Below the pieces are notes generated by a model. That model worked only from the letters and a program-made list of their open reading frames with translations, ran no database searches and was not told the DNA's origin. Source: Microbulbifer pacificus (GTDB taxonomy: Bacteria > Pseudomonadota > Gammaproteobacteria > Pseudomonadales > Cellvibrionaceae). From it: a stretch of DNA of 64,000 bases. The position numbers and the translations under genes are program-made. The stretch lies in NCBI RefSeq assembly GCF_002959965.1, contig NZ_PREV01000026.1:2177501-2241500 (forward strand), in the 5' to 3' direction. This document shows, in pieces, positions 38,396 to 47,871 of the stretch. The first letter of the stretch is position 1. Each line of letters starts with the position of its first letter.

Positions 38396-39877
38396 ATGAC
38401 CCCCAGCGAATACGCCCAACTTGCGTCTGAAGGATTTAACCGCATACCTCTTGTCCGTCGTGTACTGGCCGACATCGAAACCCCGTTGACCACCTACATG
38501 AAGCTCGCCGCGCGCGATGGCGGTCGCTACAGCTACCTGTTCGAATCCGTGCAGGGCGGGGAAAAATGGGGGCGTTATTCCATCATCGGCCTGCCTGCGC
38601 GCACCGTGTTGCGCGCATCCGGGCACGAGGTCAGCATCGAGCGTGACGGCAAAGTCATAGAGCAGTTGCAGGTAAAAGACCCGCTGGCTTTTGTGGAGAC
38701 GTTCAAAGAGCGCTATAAGGTCCCGGAAATTGAAGGTCTGCCACGCTTTAATGGCGGCCTCGTCGGCTACTTTGGCTACGATTGTGTCCGTTATGTGGAG
38801 CCAAAGCTCGCTGACAGCTGCCCACCGGACACTCTCGGTACCCCCGACATTCTGCTGATGGTCAGCGACGAACTGGTGGTATTCGATAATCTCGCCGGCG
38901 CGGTGATTTTTATCGTGCACGCCGATCCCGCTCAGGCGGGCGCGATGGAGCAGGCTCAGCGCCGTCTCGACGAACTGGTAGGACAACTGTCTCAGCCGCT
39001 CACCCGTGTCGACCCACTGGGGATCGATGGCGATCACACTGCGGAACAGGAATTTACCTCGCATTTCGGCGAAGAAAAATTCAAGCAGGGCGTACATCGG
39101 GTGAAGGAATATATCCTCGCCGGCGATGTGATGCAGGTGGTGCCGTCGCAGCGGTTGTCGGCGCCGTTCAACGTCCCGCCGCTGAATCTCTACCGTGCCC
39201 TGCGCAGTCTCAACCCCTCTCCCTATATGTATTTCCTTGATCTCGGTGACCACCAGGTAGTGGGCTCAAGTCCGGAGATTCTGGTACACCTGGAAGACGG
39301 TGACATGACCGTACGCCCGATTGCCGGCACCCGCCGTCGCGGCGCGACTGAAGAGCAGGATCGGGCGCTGGAGCGGGATCTGCTGGCGGACCCGAAGGAG
39401 ATCGCCGAACATCTGATGTTGATTGACCTCGGGCGCAACGATGTGGGGCGTGTGGCCGAGACCGGCAGTGTGCGGGTCACGGAAAAAATGGTGGTGGAGC
39501 GCTACTCCCATGTGATGCACATCGTGTCCAACGTCACCGGCAGGATCAAGCCAGGACTCACCGGCATCGATGCTCTGCGCGCGGCACACCCAGCGGGAAC
39601 GCTGTCCGGTGCGCCGAAGATCCGCGCCATGGAAATCATCGACGAACTGGAGCCGGAGAAACGCGGGGTCTACGGCGGCGCCGTGGGTTATCTCGCCTGG
39701 AACGGCAATATGGATACCGCGATTGCCATTCGCACCGCGGTGATCAAGGACGAAAAAATTTATGTGCAGGCCGGTGCCGGTCTGGTGGCGGATTCCGATC
39801 CGCAATCCGAGTGGGATGAGACCATGAACAAGGCGCGGGCACTGTTCCGCGCGGTGGCCATCGCCACCGGGCAATAA
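38396..39877 (+). CDS. trpE: Anthranilate synthase component I
   Basis: A 493-residue enzyme that with TrpG makes anthranilate from chorismate. CCGGAG precedes ATG 38396. The catalytic chorismate domain shows [29 protein letters not shown] and [12 protein letters not shown] near the end. An N-terminal feedback site is likely. It is not fused to trpG; a membrane channel gene lies between them. Confidence 0.95.
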   Translation: MTPSEYAQLASEGFNRIPLVRRVLADIETPLTTYMKLAARDGGRYSYLFESVQGGEKWGRYSIIGLPARTVLRASGHEVSIERDGKVIEQLQVKDPLAFVETFKERYKVPEIEGLPRFNGGLVGYFGYDCVRYVEPKLADSCPPDTLGTPDILLMVSDELVVFDNLAGAVIFIVHADPAQAGAMEQAQRRLDELVGQLSQPLTRVDPLGIDGDHTAEQEFTSHFGEEKFKQGVHRVKEYILAGDVMQVVPSQRLSAPFNVPPLNLYRALRSLNPSPYMYFLDLGDHQVVGSSPEILVHLEDGDMTVRPIAGTRRRGATEEQDRALERDLLADPKEIAEHLMLIDLGRNDVGRVAETGSVRVTEKMVVERYSHVMHIVSNVTGRIKPGLTGIDALRAAHPAGTLSGAPKIRAMEIIDELEPEKRGVYGGAVGYLAWNGNMDTAIAIRTAVIKDEKIYVQAGAGLVADSDPQSEWDETMNKARALFRAVAIATGQ

Positions 39878-39912
39878 TTTTTACTGTGTAACCATTGGAT
39901 GCTGTTAAACCG

Positions 39913-40779
39913 ATGAGCGAAATCTCAGTACAACAAAAGCGCAGTTTTACAGAGCAGTGCCGCCAGTTGGTGGATCTGCCGCTGTTCAATCAGATCATCA
40001 TCGCTCTGATTGCGATCAATGCCGTGGTGGTGGGACTGGAAACATCCACCTGGGTGGTGGAGCGTTTCAGTGGCGTGCTGCACGGTATCAACCAGCTGAT
40101 CCTTCTGGCCTTCATGGTGGAGGCGGCGATCAAGATTGCGGCCCACGGCAATCGCCCGTGGCGCTACTTCGCCAATGGCTGGAACTGTTTTGATTTCACC
40201 ATCATCGTGCTGAGCCTGATTCCCGCCGCGGGGCCGATGGCGACCCTGGCGCGACTGGTCAGGGTGCTGCGGGTATTACGCCTGGTATCGGCGTTTCCGG
40301 AGCTGCGCCTGCTGGTGGATACCCTGCTGCGCAGTCTGCCCAGCATGTTCCATATCAGTCTGCTGATGGGAATCATCTTTTACATTTACGCGGTGGCCGG
40401 TTATTTCCTGTTTCATGAAATCGACCCCACCCACTGGCGCAGTCTGCCCATTGCGCTGCTGAGCCTGTTCCGTATCGTTACCTTCGAGGACTGGACGGAC
40501 ATCATGTACACCGCGATGGAGACCATGCCCTACGCCTGGGTGTACTTCATCAGCTTTGTGGTGATGGGCGCATTTGTGATGATCAACCTGTTCATTGGTG
40601 TGGTACTGAACAATCTGGAAGAGGCGAAGCTGCGGCGGCTGGATGAATTGCAGATGCCGCCGAGCCAGACCGAAATTCTGCGCGAGCTGCGCGCCACTCA
40701 GGAGTCCCTCGCGCGCTTGCAGAAGCGTCTGGGTGACCTCGGGGGCGGCACGTCGCAAGAAAAGGGAACTGAATCATGA
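39913..40779 (+). CDS. Bacterial voltage-gated ion channel (NaChBac family)
   Basis: A 288-residue six-transmembrane subunit; I use ATG 39913. S1 about 26-44, S2 59-77, S3 93-108 and S4 111-127, with arginines at 114, 117, 120 and 123 (every third residue). S5 spans 146-168 and S6 207-233. The selectivity filter is TFEDWTD (190-196), in place of the LESW type. A C-terminal coiled-coil segment (235-275) would assemble four subunits. Voltage gating is inferred from S4. Extra filter acids suggest calcium permeability, by comparison with calcium-selective mutants of NavAb. The stop overlaps the trpG start (ATGA at 40776), so translation of the two is coupled. Confidence 0.85.
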   Translation: MSEISVQQKRSFTEQCRQLVDLPLFNQIIIALIAINAVVVGLETSTWVVERFSGVLHGINQLILLAFMVEAAIKIAAHGNRPWRYFANGWNCFDFTIIVLSLIPAAGPMATLARLVRVLRVLRLVSAFPELRLLVDTLLRSLPSMFHISLLMGIIFYIYAVAGYFLFHEIDPTHWRSLPIALLSLFRIVTFEDWTDIMYTAMETMPYAWVYFISFVVMGAFVMINLFIGVVLNNLEEAKLRRLDELQMPPSQTEILRELRATQESLARLQKRLGDLGGGTSQEKGTES

Positions 40780-41354
40780 TCCTGATGATCGACAACTACG
40801 ACTCCTTCACCTTCAACGTGGTGCAGTATCTGGCGGAGCTGGGTGCGGAGGTGGTGGTGAAGCGCAACGATGAGATCCGCGTTGCGGATATCGAAAAATT
40901 GCGTCCGGAAAAAATCGTGATTTCTCCCGGGCCCTGTACCCCCAATGAGGCGGGTATTTCCATGGATACCATCCGCACCTATGCCGGGAAGCTTCCAATT
41001 CTGGGTATCTGTCTCGGCCATCAGAGTATCGGTCAGGTGTTCGGTGGCCGCGTGGTGCGCGCGCGCCAGGTGATGCACGGCAAGACGTCGCCGATCGTGC
41101 ACAACAATATCGGCGTGTTTCACGGGCTGTCCAATCCATTCGAGGCCACCCGCTATCATTCACTGGTGGTAGAGAAGGGCAGCCTGCCGGATTGTCTGGA
41201 GATCACCGCCTGGACGGAAACCGAAGACGGTGAGGTCGATGAGATCATGGGGCTGCGCCACCGCGAGCTGGCGGTGGAGGGCGTGCAGTTCCATCCGGAG
41301 TCGATCCTGACCCAGCATGGGCACGATATGTTGCGGAATTTTTTGGAGTCTTGA
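40776..41354 (+). CDS. trpG: Anthranilate synthase component II (glutamine amidotransferase)
   Basis: 192 residues. Class I glutamine amidotransferase: [25 protein letters not shown] with the catalytic cysteine near residue 79, and [11 protein letters not shown] with the His-x-Glu. It supplies ammonia to TrpE. Its ATG overlaps the channel stop by 4 bp. A hairpin repeat separates it from trpD. Confidence 0.95.
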   Translation: MILMIDNYDSFTFNVVQYLAELGAEVVVKRNDEIRVADIEKLRPEKIVISPGPCTPNEAGISMDTIRTYAGKLPILGICLGHQSIGQVFGGRVVRARQVMHGKTSPIVHNNIGVFHGLSNPFEATRYHSLVVEKGSLPDCLEITAWTETEDGEVDEIMGLRHRELAVEGVQFHPESILTQHGHDMLRNFLES

Positions 41355-41385
41355 GGTTTTTTGGCGGCGCTTCGTAGGTGGATCG

Positions 41386-41506
41386 GTGGCGGCACTGTTG
41401 CCAGGATTCGTTTGCGAGACACGCCGTGAACCCATCCATGGGGGCTCTTCTAAAACATCCCTGTTTTAGAAGGTCTCGCAAACGGATCCCGGCATCAGCG
41501 CCTTCG
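41386..41506 (+). repeat. Nested-hairpin repeat, copy D
   Basis: From GTGGCGG to CCTTCG. The outer stem is 30 bp with four mismatches (41391-41420 with 41473-41502). The core is the CCCATCCATGGGGG version. The inner hairpin is an 11-bp perfect CTTCTAAAACA/TGTTTTAGAAG with loop TCCC. It lies between trpG and trpD. Confidence 0.9.
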
Positions 41507-41568
41507 TATCTGGCGCCGGAGAAATTGCGAACCCCGAGTACGAATACTTAGGGAAGGGGAGCAAAAAA

Positions 41569-42603
41569 ATGAACATCCAACAGGTCATCGCCAAACTGGT
41601 GGACGGCGAACATCTGACCCGCGAGGAAATGCGGGATGCCATGGGCCAGATCATGCGCGGAGAGGCCGAGGACGCACAGATTGGTGCGTTTCTGGTTGCC
41701 CTGCGTATGGCCGGTGAGTCGGTGGAAGAAATCACCGGTGCCGTGGAAGTGATGCGTGAGCTCGCCACCAAGGTGGAGATCGATCACCACCACGCGGTAG
41801 ATATCGTCGGTACCGGCGGCGATGGTGCCAATCTGTTCAATGTCTCCAGTGCGTCCAGTTTTGTCGCCGCTGCCGCCGGCGCGCGGGTGGCGAAGCACGG
41901 CAACCGCTCGGTTTCCTCGTCGTCCGGCGCTGCAGACCTGCTGGAAAAGGCCGGTATTTATCTGCCTCTTACCCCGGAACAGGTGGGCCGCTGCATCGAC
42001 GGCGTGGGGGTGGGTTTCATGTTCGCGCCGAGCTACCACAGCGCCATGCGCCACGCGATCGGGCCGCGCAAGGCCTTGGGGCTGCGCACGATTTTCAATT
42101 TACTTGGACCACTCACCAACCCCGCCGGGGTCAAGCGCCAGGTGATTGGTGTCTATGATCCGCATTACACCCGTGTGCTCGCCGAAGTCTTGCAAAGCCT
42201 GGGTGCAGAGCACGCGATGGTATTGCACAGTGACGACGGCCTGGATGAGATCAGTATTGCCGCGGATACCCGCGGTTGGGAGCTGAAAAACGGGCAGCTG
42301 AAAAAATTTACCATTTCCCCGGAAGATTTCGGTATCGAGCGCCAGAACCTGGACGGCCTGTGTGTCGACGGGGCCGAGGCCTCGCTGGCGTTGATTCGCG
42401 ACGCTCTGGGCAAGCGCGAAACTGCCGCCGGCGACAAGGCCGCGGATATCATCGCGATGAATGCCGGTATGGCCATCTACGTGAGCGGTGTGGCCGCGAG
42501 TCGCGCGGAAGGCGTGAGTATGGCTCAGGACGCTATCTACAGCGGGCTGGCCGGAGAGAAGATCAATGAGCTGGCCGCCTTTACCAGCGCATTCAAAGAG
42601 TGA
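41569..42603 (+). CDS. trpD: Anthranilate phosphoribosyltransferase
   Basis: A 344-residue enzyme that adds phosphoribose to anthranilate. It has DIVGTGGDG (PRPP loop), [18 protein letters not shown] and [11 protein letters not shown]. The ribosome site GGGGAG is 11 bp upstream. It stops 4 bp before trpC. Confidence 0.96.
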   Translation: MNIQQVIAKLVDGEHLTREEMRDAMGQIMRGEAEDAQIGAFLVALRMAGESVEEITGAVEVMRELATKVEIDHHHAVDIVGTGGDGANLFNVSSASSFVAAAAGARVAKHGNRSVSSSSGAADLLEKAGIYLPLTPEQVGRCIDGVGVGFMFAPSYHSAMRHAIGPRKALGLRTIFNLLGPLTNPAGVKRQVIGVYDPHYTRVLAEVLQSLGAEHAMVLHSDDGLDEISIAADTRGWELKNGQLKKFTISPEDFGIERQNLDGLCVDGAEASLALIRDALGKRETAAGDKAADIIAMNAGMAIYVSGVAASRAEGVSMAQDAIYSGLAGEKINELAAFTSAFKE

Positions 42604-42607
42604 AGTT

Positions 42608-43402
42608 ATGGAAACGCCAACGATTCTGAAAACAATCGTCCAGCGCAAGTGGGAAGAAATTGCCGAGCGCAAGCAGCGGGTTTCGCAGGATGAAATGCAG
42701 CAGCGCGCTCTGCAGCAGCCGTCATGCCGTGGATTTGTGCGCGCGATCGAAAGCAAGATCGCCGCGGGTGAAGCGGCGGTGATTGCCGAGATCAAAAAGG
42801 CCTCTCCCAGCAAGGGCGTAATCCGTGAGGATTTCATCCCTGCCGAGATCGCCACCAGCTATGAGAAGGGCGGTGCCGCGTGCCTGTCGGTATTGACCGA
42901 TGTGGATTACTTCCAGGGCTGCGATGAATACCTGCAGCAGGCGCGCAATGCGGTGCGTCTGCCGGTGATCCGCAAGGATTTCATCGTCGATCCGTATCAG
43001 GTGTATGAAGCCCGCGCCATTGGCGCCGACTGTATCCTGCTGATCGCCGCCTGCCTCGACGACACACAGCTCGCCGGTCTCAACGATCTGGCATTGGAGC
43101 TGGGCCTGGATGTGCTGGTGGAAGTGCACGATCGCGCAGAACTGGAGCGTGCGCTGAAGTTGCCGAACCGCCTGATCGGTATCAACAACCGCAACCTGCA
43201 CACCTTCGAGGTACAACTCGAAACCACTTTCAAACTGCTGGAGTTGATTCCGGACGATCGCATTGTGGTGACGGAAAGTGGTATCCACACTACCGACGAT
43301 GTGGCAGCAATGCGTGGTCACAATGTGGATGCGTTCCTGGTCGGGGAGGCGTTTATGCGCGAGCCGGAGCCGGGACGTCGACTGATGGAATTGTTCAACT
43401 GA
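42608..43402 (+). CDS. trpC: Indole-3-glycerol phosphate synthase
   Basis: A 264-residue TIM-barrel enzyme. ATG 42608 ([15 protein letters not shown]) lies 4 bp after trpD; a longer in-frame start at 42566 would overlap it. [18 protein letters not shown] and [11 protein letters not shown] identify it. Its stop codon directly abuts the stop of the convergent next gene, so there is no spacer at all. The other trp genes (F, B, A) are not in this window. Confidence 0.96.
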   Translation: METPTILKTIVQRKWEEIAERKQRVSQDEMQQRALQQPSCRGFVRAIESKIAAGEAAVIAEIKKASPSKGVIREDFIPAEIATSYEKGGAACLSVLTDVDYFQGCDEYLQQARNAVRLPVIRKDFIVDPYQVYEARAIGADCILLIAACLDDTQLAGLNDLALELGLDVLVEVHDRAELERALKLPNRLIGINNRNLHTFEVQLETTFKLLELIPDDRIVVTESGIHTTDDVAAMRGHNVDAFLVGEAFMREPEPGRRLMELFN

Positions 43403-44998
43403 TCAGAGCAGGCCGGCCTTCTCAAATATAGTTACGGCCGGCTGCAGTTCTTTTTCATACTTGCGCCAGCGCTCCACTGCACTGCGATAGATGGGTTGCC
43501 GCACCTGTACGCTGCTGGCGGTGGACACCGCCGTATTGGCGCGATGAAACTCCAGGCACTCAGCTTCCCATGGCAACGCCAGAAATTTCATGATCGACTG
43601 TGCCTCCCGCTCGGGGTGCACGGTGAAATTTTCGTAGCTTACCGTATGAATCCGATCCGGAAATACGGTTTTCCAGTGTTCCATCAGGCGATGGTATTCA
43701 ACGATATAGCGGGCCGTATCTCGCAGGTCGAAATTGTAGTGGTAGTAGGCAAACTGGAACGAGAATAACTGCCGGTAATTGCTCAGACAGGTGTCGAGGG
43801 GGTGGCGATTCAACTGAATGAACTTTGCTCCAGGCAGACATTGCGCAATAAGCCCCAGATAGAGAAAGTTCATCGGTAATTTGTCGATCCACCGCTGCGC
43901 CTTGGTGCCACTTGCCTGCAGCCGATCGCTGATATGTGTCAGATATTCCTCACCGATGGCTTGTCTGTCGGCCTTTTTCAGCCCCTCAAATACGCTGTCA
44001 TCCAGCACAGATGGTGAACGGCTGGCGGAGGCGTGTTTTACCGCCAGTGGAAATTCCTGTAATTCTCCAAGGGAGTGTATCTGTGAATGGTTATGCAGTA
44101 CCTGTTCGATCAATGTAGTACCGGAGCGTGGCATACCCAGTACAAATATGACCTCGTTACCCCGTTCATCCTGCGGTGCCGGATCCTGCGAGGAAAAGGC
44201 GCTTTTAACCTTGTTGAAGATGTTCTGGTCGCGTGCAAAGTCGTAACGAACTTTGTTTTTGTAGGTTTGTTTAGCGATTTCCAGTGTTCTGAACGCCCCC
44301 TGGAAATCCCTCTCTCGCTCTAATTCCCGGGATATGGCATGGGCGAGATAGAGCTGTTCCTCCGGTGCGTAGGCGCGAGTCTGGGATACTGTCCGCAGCT
44401 GTGGAAGCCGTCCTGTTTCCGAAAGATTCTTCTCCAGTTCGGAAAGGGCCCAGTGAGCGCGGGCAAAATCCGGACGCAGAGCAATCGCACGCTCATAGGC
44501 GGATCGCGCTGCATCCAGATTGCCGAGAAACTGCTCGGCACTGCCGAGATTAAACTGAAACTGCGGGCTTTCCGGTTGCTTTTCTACCGCTAACCGAAAC
44601 GCGTTGGCGGCCTTGCCGTGATCTCCGGTTTTGCTGTAAACGACCCCGAACGTATCCAGTTGCAAGGCGGATTGCGGTCGCATCGACATTCCCTGATCGG
44701 CAGTGGTGCGTGCGTTGCTGACTTGATGAATCTGTATATGGCAGCGAGCTTTTTGCGACAGGTATTCCGTGTTGCTTGGTGCGAGTTCAAGTGCGTGATC
44801 CACAAACTCCAGGGCGCGACGGATATGGCCCATAGAGGCGCTCGCGATACTGGCAAAGAACCAGCCATCGGCACACCCGGGATTCACCTGTTGCAACTGG
44901 TCTGCGAGAACCGCAAGACGTTTCATGTCGCCGCGGTTCAGGGCTTGTACAGCGCGTTGCTGTATTTCATTACTGTCGGATGAATTTGAATATTGCAT
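43403..44998 (-). CDS. TPR-containing sulfotransferase
   Basis: A 531-residue protein. I start at ATG 44998 (MQYSNSSDSNE), 17 codons inside the longest frame. The first half holds several tetratricopeptide repeats (for example FQFNLGSAEQFLGNLDAARSAYERAI). The second half is a sulfotransferase: the PAPS 5'-phosphate loop PRSGTTLIEQVL and the following LGELQEFPLAVKH and IQLNRHPLDTCLSN. PAPS binding is clear; the acceptor is unknown. It lies directly downstream of a TonB receptor gene, a pairing seen often in proteobacteria. Sulfation of a peptide or a glycan is only a guess. Confidence 0.85.
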   Translation of the reverse strand: MQYSNSSDSNEIQQRAVQALNRGDMKRLAVLADQLQQVNPGCADGWFFASIASASMGHIRRALEFVDHALELAPSNTEYLSQKARCHIQIHQVSNARTTADQGMSMRPQSALQLDTFGVVYSKTGDHGKAANAFRLAVEKQPESPQFQFNLGSAEQFLGNLDAARSAYERAIALRPDFARAHWALSELEKNLSETGRLPQLRTVSQTRAYAPEEQLYLAHAISRELERERDFQGAFRTLEIAKQTYKNKVRYDFARDQNIFNKVKSAFSSQDPAPQDERGNEVIFVLGMPRSGTTLIEQVLHNHSQIHSLGELQEFPLAVKHASASRSPSVLDDSVFEGLKKADRQAIGEEYLTHISDRLQASGTKAQRWIDKLPMNFLYLGLIAQCLPGAKFIQLNRHPLDTCLSNYRQLFSFQFAYYHYNFDLRDTARYIVEYHRLMEHWKTVFPDRIHTVSYENFTVHPEREAQSIMKFLALPWEAECLEFHRANTAVSTASSVQVRQPIYRSAVERWRKYEKELQPAVTIFEKAGLL

Positions 44999-45011
44999 GG
45001 CAGAAAAATAC

Positions 45012-45046
45012 AAAAGCCGGCCCGGAGAATCCAGACCGGCTTTTTG
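45012..45046 (-). terminator. Terminator between the TonB receptor and the sulfotransferase gene
   Basis: AAAAGCCGG/CCGGCTTTTT stem, symmetrical enough to work in both directions. It ends the TonB receptor message, so the sulfotransferase may need its own promoter. Confidence 0.8.
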
Positions 45047-45070
45047 CACTATCGATTTTTTCGCGTGCCG

Positions 45071-47545
45071 TTAAAAGCGGTAGCTTACGCGCGCGCCGAC
45101 TGTGCGTGGGTTACCGACATACTGGGCGTAGGAACGCAGGGTGAAATCACCGTACATGGTACCGGGCCCCTGGGTTTCGCTTTGCAGAACGTCGGAGCGA
45201 CGGTTGGTACGGGTTCCGGTAATGTAGTACTTGTTCCACAGGTTATCGACAAAAGCCTGTACCTGCCAGTCCTCCTGTTCGAAGGTTGCGGAAAAATGGT
45301 GTATGGCATAACCGGGAATGGCTTCACCGCCACGATCTCCGGCGATGCGCTCACCGGAGTCTTCGTCGATCTCATACAGTGGGTCTTCCGGACCACCGGG
45401 CAAGTTATATACGTCACTGGAAAACGCCACGCCGTAATTCAGCAGCAGATCTCTGCCCAGTAACCGGGTGCTGTAATTCAGATTTAGTGCACCGGAGTGT
45501 TCGGCGTGGCCAGGAAGGCGCGCACCTTTTTCCACGGTATAGGACCCCACCAGGCCCTCGGCTTCTTCGGTCAACTCGGCATTGGTATAGGCGTAGCTGA
45601 AGCTCAGGTCCAGGTTGTCCTGGATGATCCACTGGCCTTGCAGCTCCGCGCCGCGGCTGAACGCATTTTTGCCGTTCACCAGGATCGGCAGGTTGCCGAT
45701 GTCAGTGGTTGACGCCACCTGCAGATCGGTCCAGTCGATATAGTACAGGGCTGCGCTCAGGGATACGCGATCGCCCAGCAGTCCTTTGTAGCCAATTTCG
45801 TAGTTGTCGATCAGGTCCGGTGCAAAGAACAGTTCGTGCTCTTGCGCGCACAGCTCTTGATCGCTTTCTGCGATCTGCTCCGGGGTACATTCCGGCACGG
45901 CGTTGACACCGCCGATCCGATATCCCTGGGAGTAGGTGAAGTACACCATGCCACGCTCACTGATATCCCAGGATGAGTTCAGCTTGAACAGGTCTCCGCT
46001 GTCGTCCCCCATATTGCGGCCGAGATCCACGGATATTTCGTCGGGGCTGGCTCCTCCCCACACGGTGTCCGACAGAGGCAGACCATAGCCGCCCGTGATA
46101 TCGGATTCATACTCGTAGGCGCGGTAGCCCGCAGTGACCGACCATGTGTCGGTAATCTGGTAACTGATTTCGCCGTAGAAGGCTGACTCCTTGCCGAAGT
46201 CATCGGTGAGCTCGATGTATTCCAGGCTGTCTGGACGTAACTGCTCGCCGCCAAAGTTGTCGACGGCAAACTGGTCAAACCCCGGGGTGAACTCCATGCT
46301 TACCGCGTCGAGCTGGTATTCCGTGGTGAAGTAACCGGCTACCCAGGAGACAGGGTCCTCGTTCTGGGACACCAGGCGCAGCTCGATCGTCTCGGATTCC
46401 CTTTGGGCTTCTTCGCGGGTGTAGGCGGAGAAACTGGGGAACTCTTCGTAACCGTACTCAAATCCCAGCAGCAGGTCGGTTTGGTCGCGCTGTCCTACTT
46501 CGTCGTACTCGGCCTCGCCGTAGACCAGGGTTGCCTCGGCGAAGCCGAGATCCGCACTCACTTCCAGGCTGGTGAGTTGGTTTTTGTAGTGGTTGGGTTC
46601 TTCGAAACGCGCGGCAGATTCGTAGGGGCCGGTACCGAATGCGAGCTGGTTGGCCTGCTGGCGCCCCTCTGCTTTGGTGTCCTGGTAGTAGTGCCACAAG
46701 TTGGCTTCCAGCCAGTCGGTGGCCGCCCAACGCAGGTTGATACGACCAGAGGTGATGTCCGCGCCGTTGGCGTCTTTCACCCGGCGTAAATTGGTCGCTA
46801 CATCCTGGGGATCTGAAAAGTCTGGCTCGGGATTGGAGACGCCGGCCTCGCGTACCACGTAGTTGTAATCGATAAAGCCCGGATCGGAAATCTTGTCCAG
46901 GTTCATGCGCAGGGCCAGGGTGTCGCTGAAGCCCAAGTTCAATGTGGTGCCGTATTCGTGGCCGAAACTGTCACTCTCGGTATTGCTGCTGGTATTGCCG
47001 CGCAAGGTGACGCCGTACTCGCCGAACTCCGCCTTGCGGGGAATATAGCGGATGGCACCTCCCAGAGTACCCTGACCGTACAGTGTGCCTTGAGGGCCGA
47101 TCAGTACCTCTACCCGCTCCAGGTCGACGGGGTTCAGATCTACGGTGACCGGCGTATCACCGAGGTAAGTGGCGACAGCGCTGCTGTCGAAACCGGGGCC
47201 CAGTCCCCCAGTGTTGAGGCCGCGCACTATGAGATCCGGTGCCGGATTGCGCGGGCCGCGATCGACCACGGTCAGTCCGGGGGTGTAGTAGGCGAGCTTG
47301 GCGATATCGTTCAGGCGCAAATCTTCGATCTTGTCGCCGTCTACCGCGGAGATATTGATGGGGGTATCCATCACGCTTTCTTCCCGGCGGGAAGCGGTAA
47401 CCACGACTTCCTCAAATACCGGTTTACTTTGCGAATCTGTCTGTTGTGCGAGAGCAAACTGCGGGAGCGGCAGGGTGGCGCAGGACATGGCGAGTGCCAG
47501 GTGAGATTTTTTAAGCCGGAGATGGCGCTTGTTATCGTCTCTCAT
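45071..47545 (-). CDS. TonB-dependent outer-membrane receptor
   Basis: An 824-residue receptor. A signal peptide ends near residue 33 (PQFALAQ), and the TonB-box region FEEVVVTASRREE follows. The plug contains YYTPGLTVVDRGPRN, GPQGTLYGQGTLGGAIRY and VRGLNTGG. The beta-barrel ends in aromatic GARVSYRF. No substrate can be assigned; the family imports siderophores, cobalamin, glycans or nucleosides. The neighbouring sulfotransferase and the regulatory repeats upstream suggest a regulated accessory uptake system. Confidence 0.93.
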   Translation of the reverse strand: MRDDNKRHLRLKKSHLALAMSCATLPLPQFALAQQTDSQSKPVFEEVVVTASRREESVMDTPINISAVDGDKIEDLRLNDIAKLAYYTPGLTVVDRGPRNPAPDLIVRGLNTGGLGPGFDSSAVATYLGDTPVTVDLNPVDLERVEVLIGPQGTLYGQGTLGGAIRYIPRKAEFGEYGVTLRGNTSSNTESDSFGHEYGTTLNLGFSDTLALRMNLDKISDPGFIDYNYVVREAGVSNPEPDFSDPQDVATNLRRVKDANGADITSGRINLRWAATDWLEANLWHYYQDTKAEGRQQANQLAFGTGPYESAARFEEPNHYKNQLTSLEVSADLGFAEATLVYGEAEYDEVGQRDQTDLLLGFEYGYEEFPSFSAYTREEAQRESETIELRLVSQNEDPVSWVAGYFTTEYQLDAVSMEFTPGFDQFAVDNFGGEQLRPDSLEYIELTDDFGKESAFYGEISYQITDTWSVTAGYRAYEYESDITGGYGLPLSDTVWGGASPDEISVDLGRNMGDDSGDLFKLNSSWDISERGMVYFTYSQGYRIGGVNAVPECTPEQIAESDQELCAQEHELFFAPDLIDNYEIGYKGLLGDRVSLSAALYYIDWTDLQVASTTDIGNLPILVNGKNAFSRGAELQGQWIIQDNLDLSFSYAYTNAELTEEAEGLVGSYTVEKGARLPGHAEHSGALNLNYSTRLLGRDLLLNYGVAFSSDVYNLPGGPEDPLYEIDEDSGERIAGDRGGEAIPGYAIHHFSATFEQEDWQVQAFVDNLWNKYYITGTRTNRRSDVLQSETQGPGTMYGDFTLRSYAQYVGNPRTVGARVSYRF

Positions 47546-47625
47546 GTGTTCTTCCTAAGACTGTTATTCGTTTATATCGAGATGGCTGCAACCAACGTAC
47601 CAGTGCCATAAAGAATATATTGCTA

Positions 47626-47715
47626 ATTTTGGTCTTTAAGCAGCGTAAAATTCTCCATTTTGGCGCTATTTTGGTGCATTATGATGTTTTTTGTGCGATT
47701 TAGGGTCAATATTGG
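47626..47715. promoter_or_regulatory. Helically phased ATTTTGG repeats upstream of the TonB receptor
   Basis: ATTTTGG occurs at 47626, 47657 and 47668 with a variant ATATTGG at 47709, all in the same direction. The spacings are 31, 11 and 41 bp, close to 3, 1 and 4 turns of DNA. The last two copies share the longer TTGGTGCA. They lie 80-170 bp before the receptor start. Repeats on one face of the helix suggest a multimeric regulator. The rest of 47546-47871 seems empty. Confidence 0.5.
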
Positions 47716-47871
47716 TGCAAAGACAGTGAAATATTCTGGACACCAGTCCGATAATTGTGCGCAGGGGGGGGCTCTGCCGGTCGGGGCGGGGGTGCTCCAA
47801 GCCCGCCCGAGTGGGTACTGGGCGTGGTTTGACTTGGGCGTGGCTTGACTAAGGCGCCGTGAATTATTGTC

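Noticed and set aside
47660..47848. A 62-codon plus-strand ORF upstream of the TonB receptor
   Set aside because: It covers the phased repeats and a poly-G stretch, has no ribosome site and no protein-like pattern.
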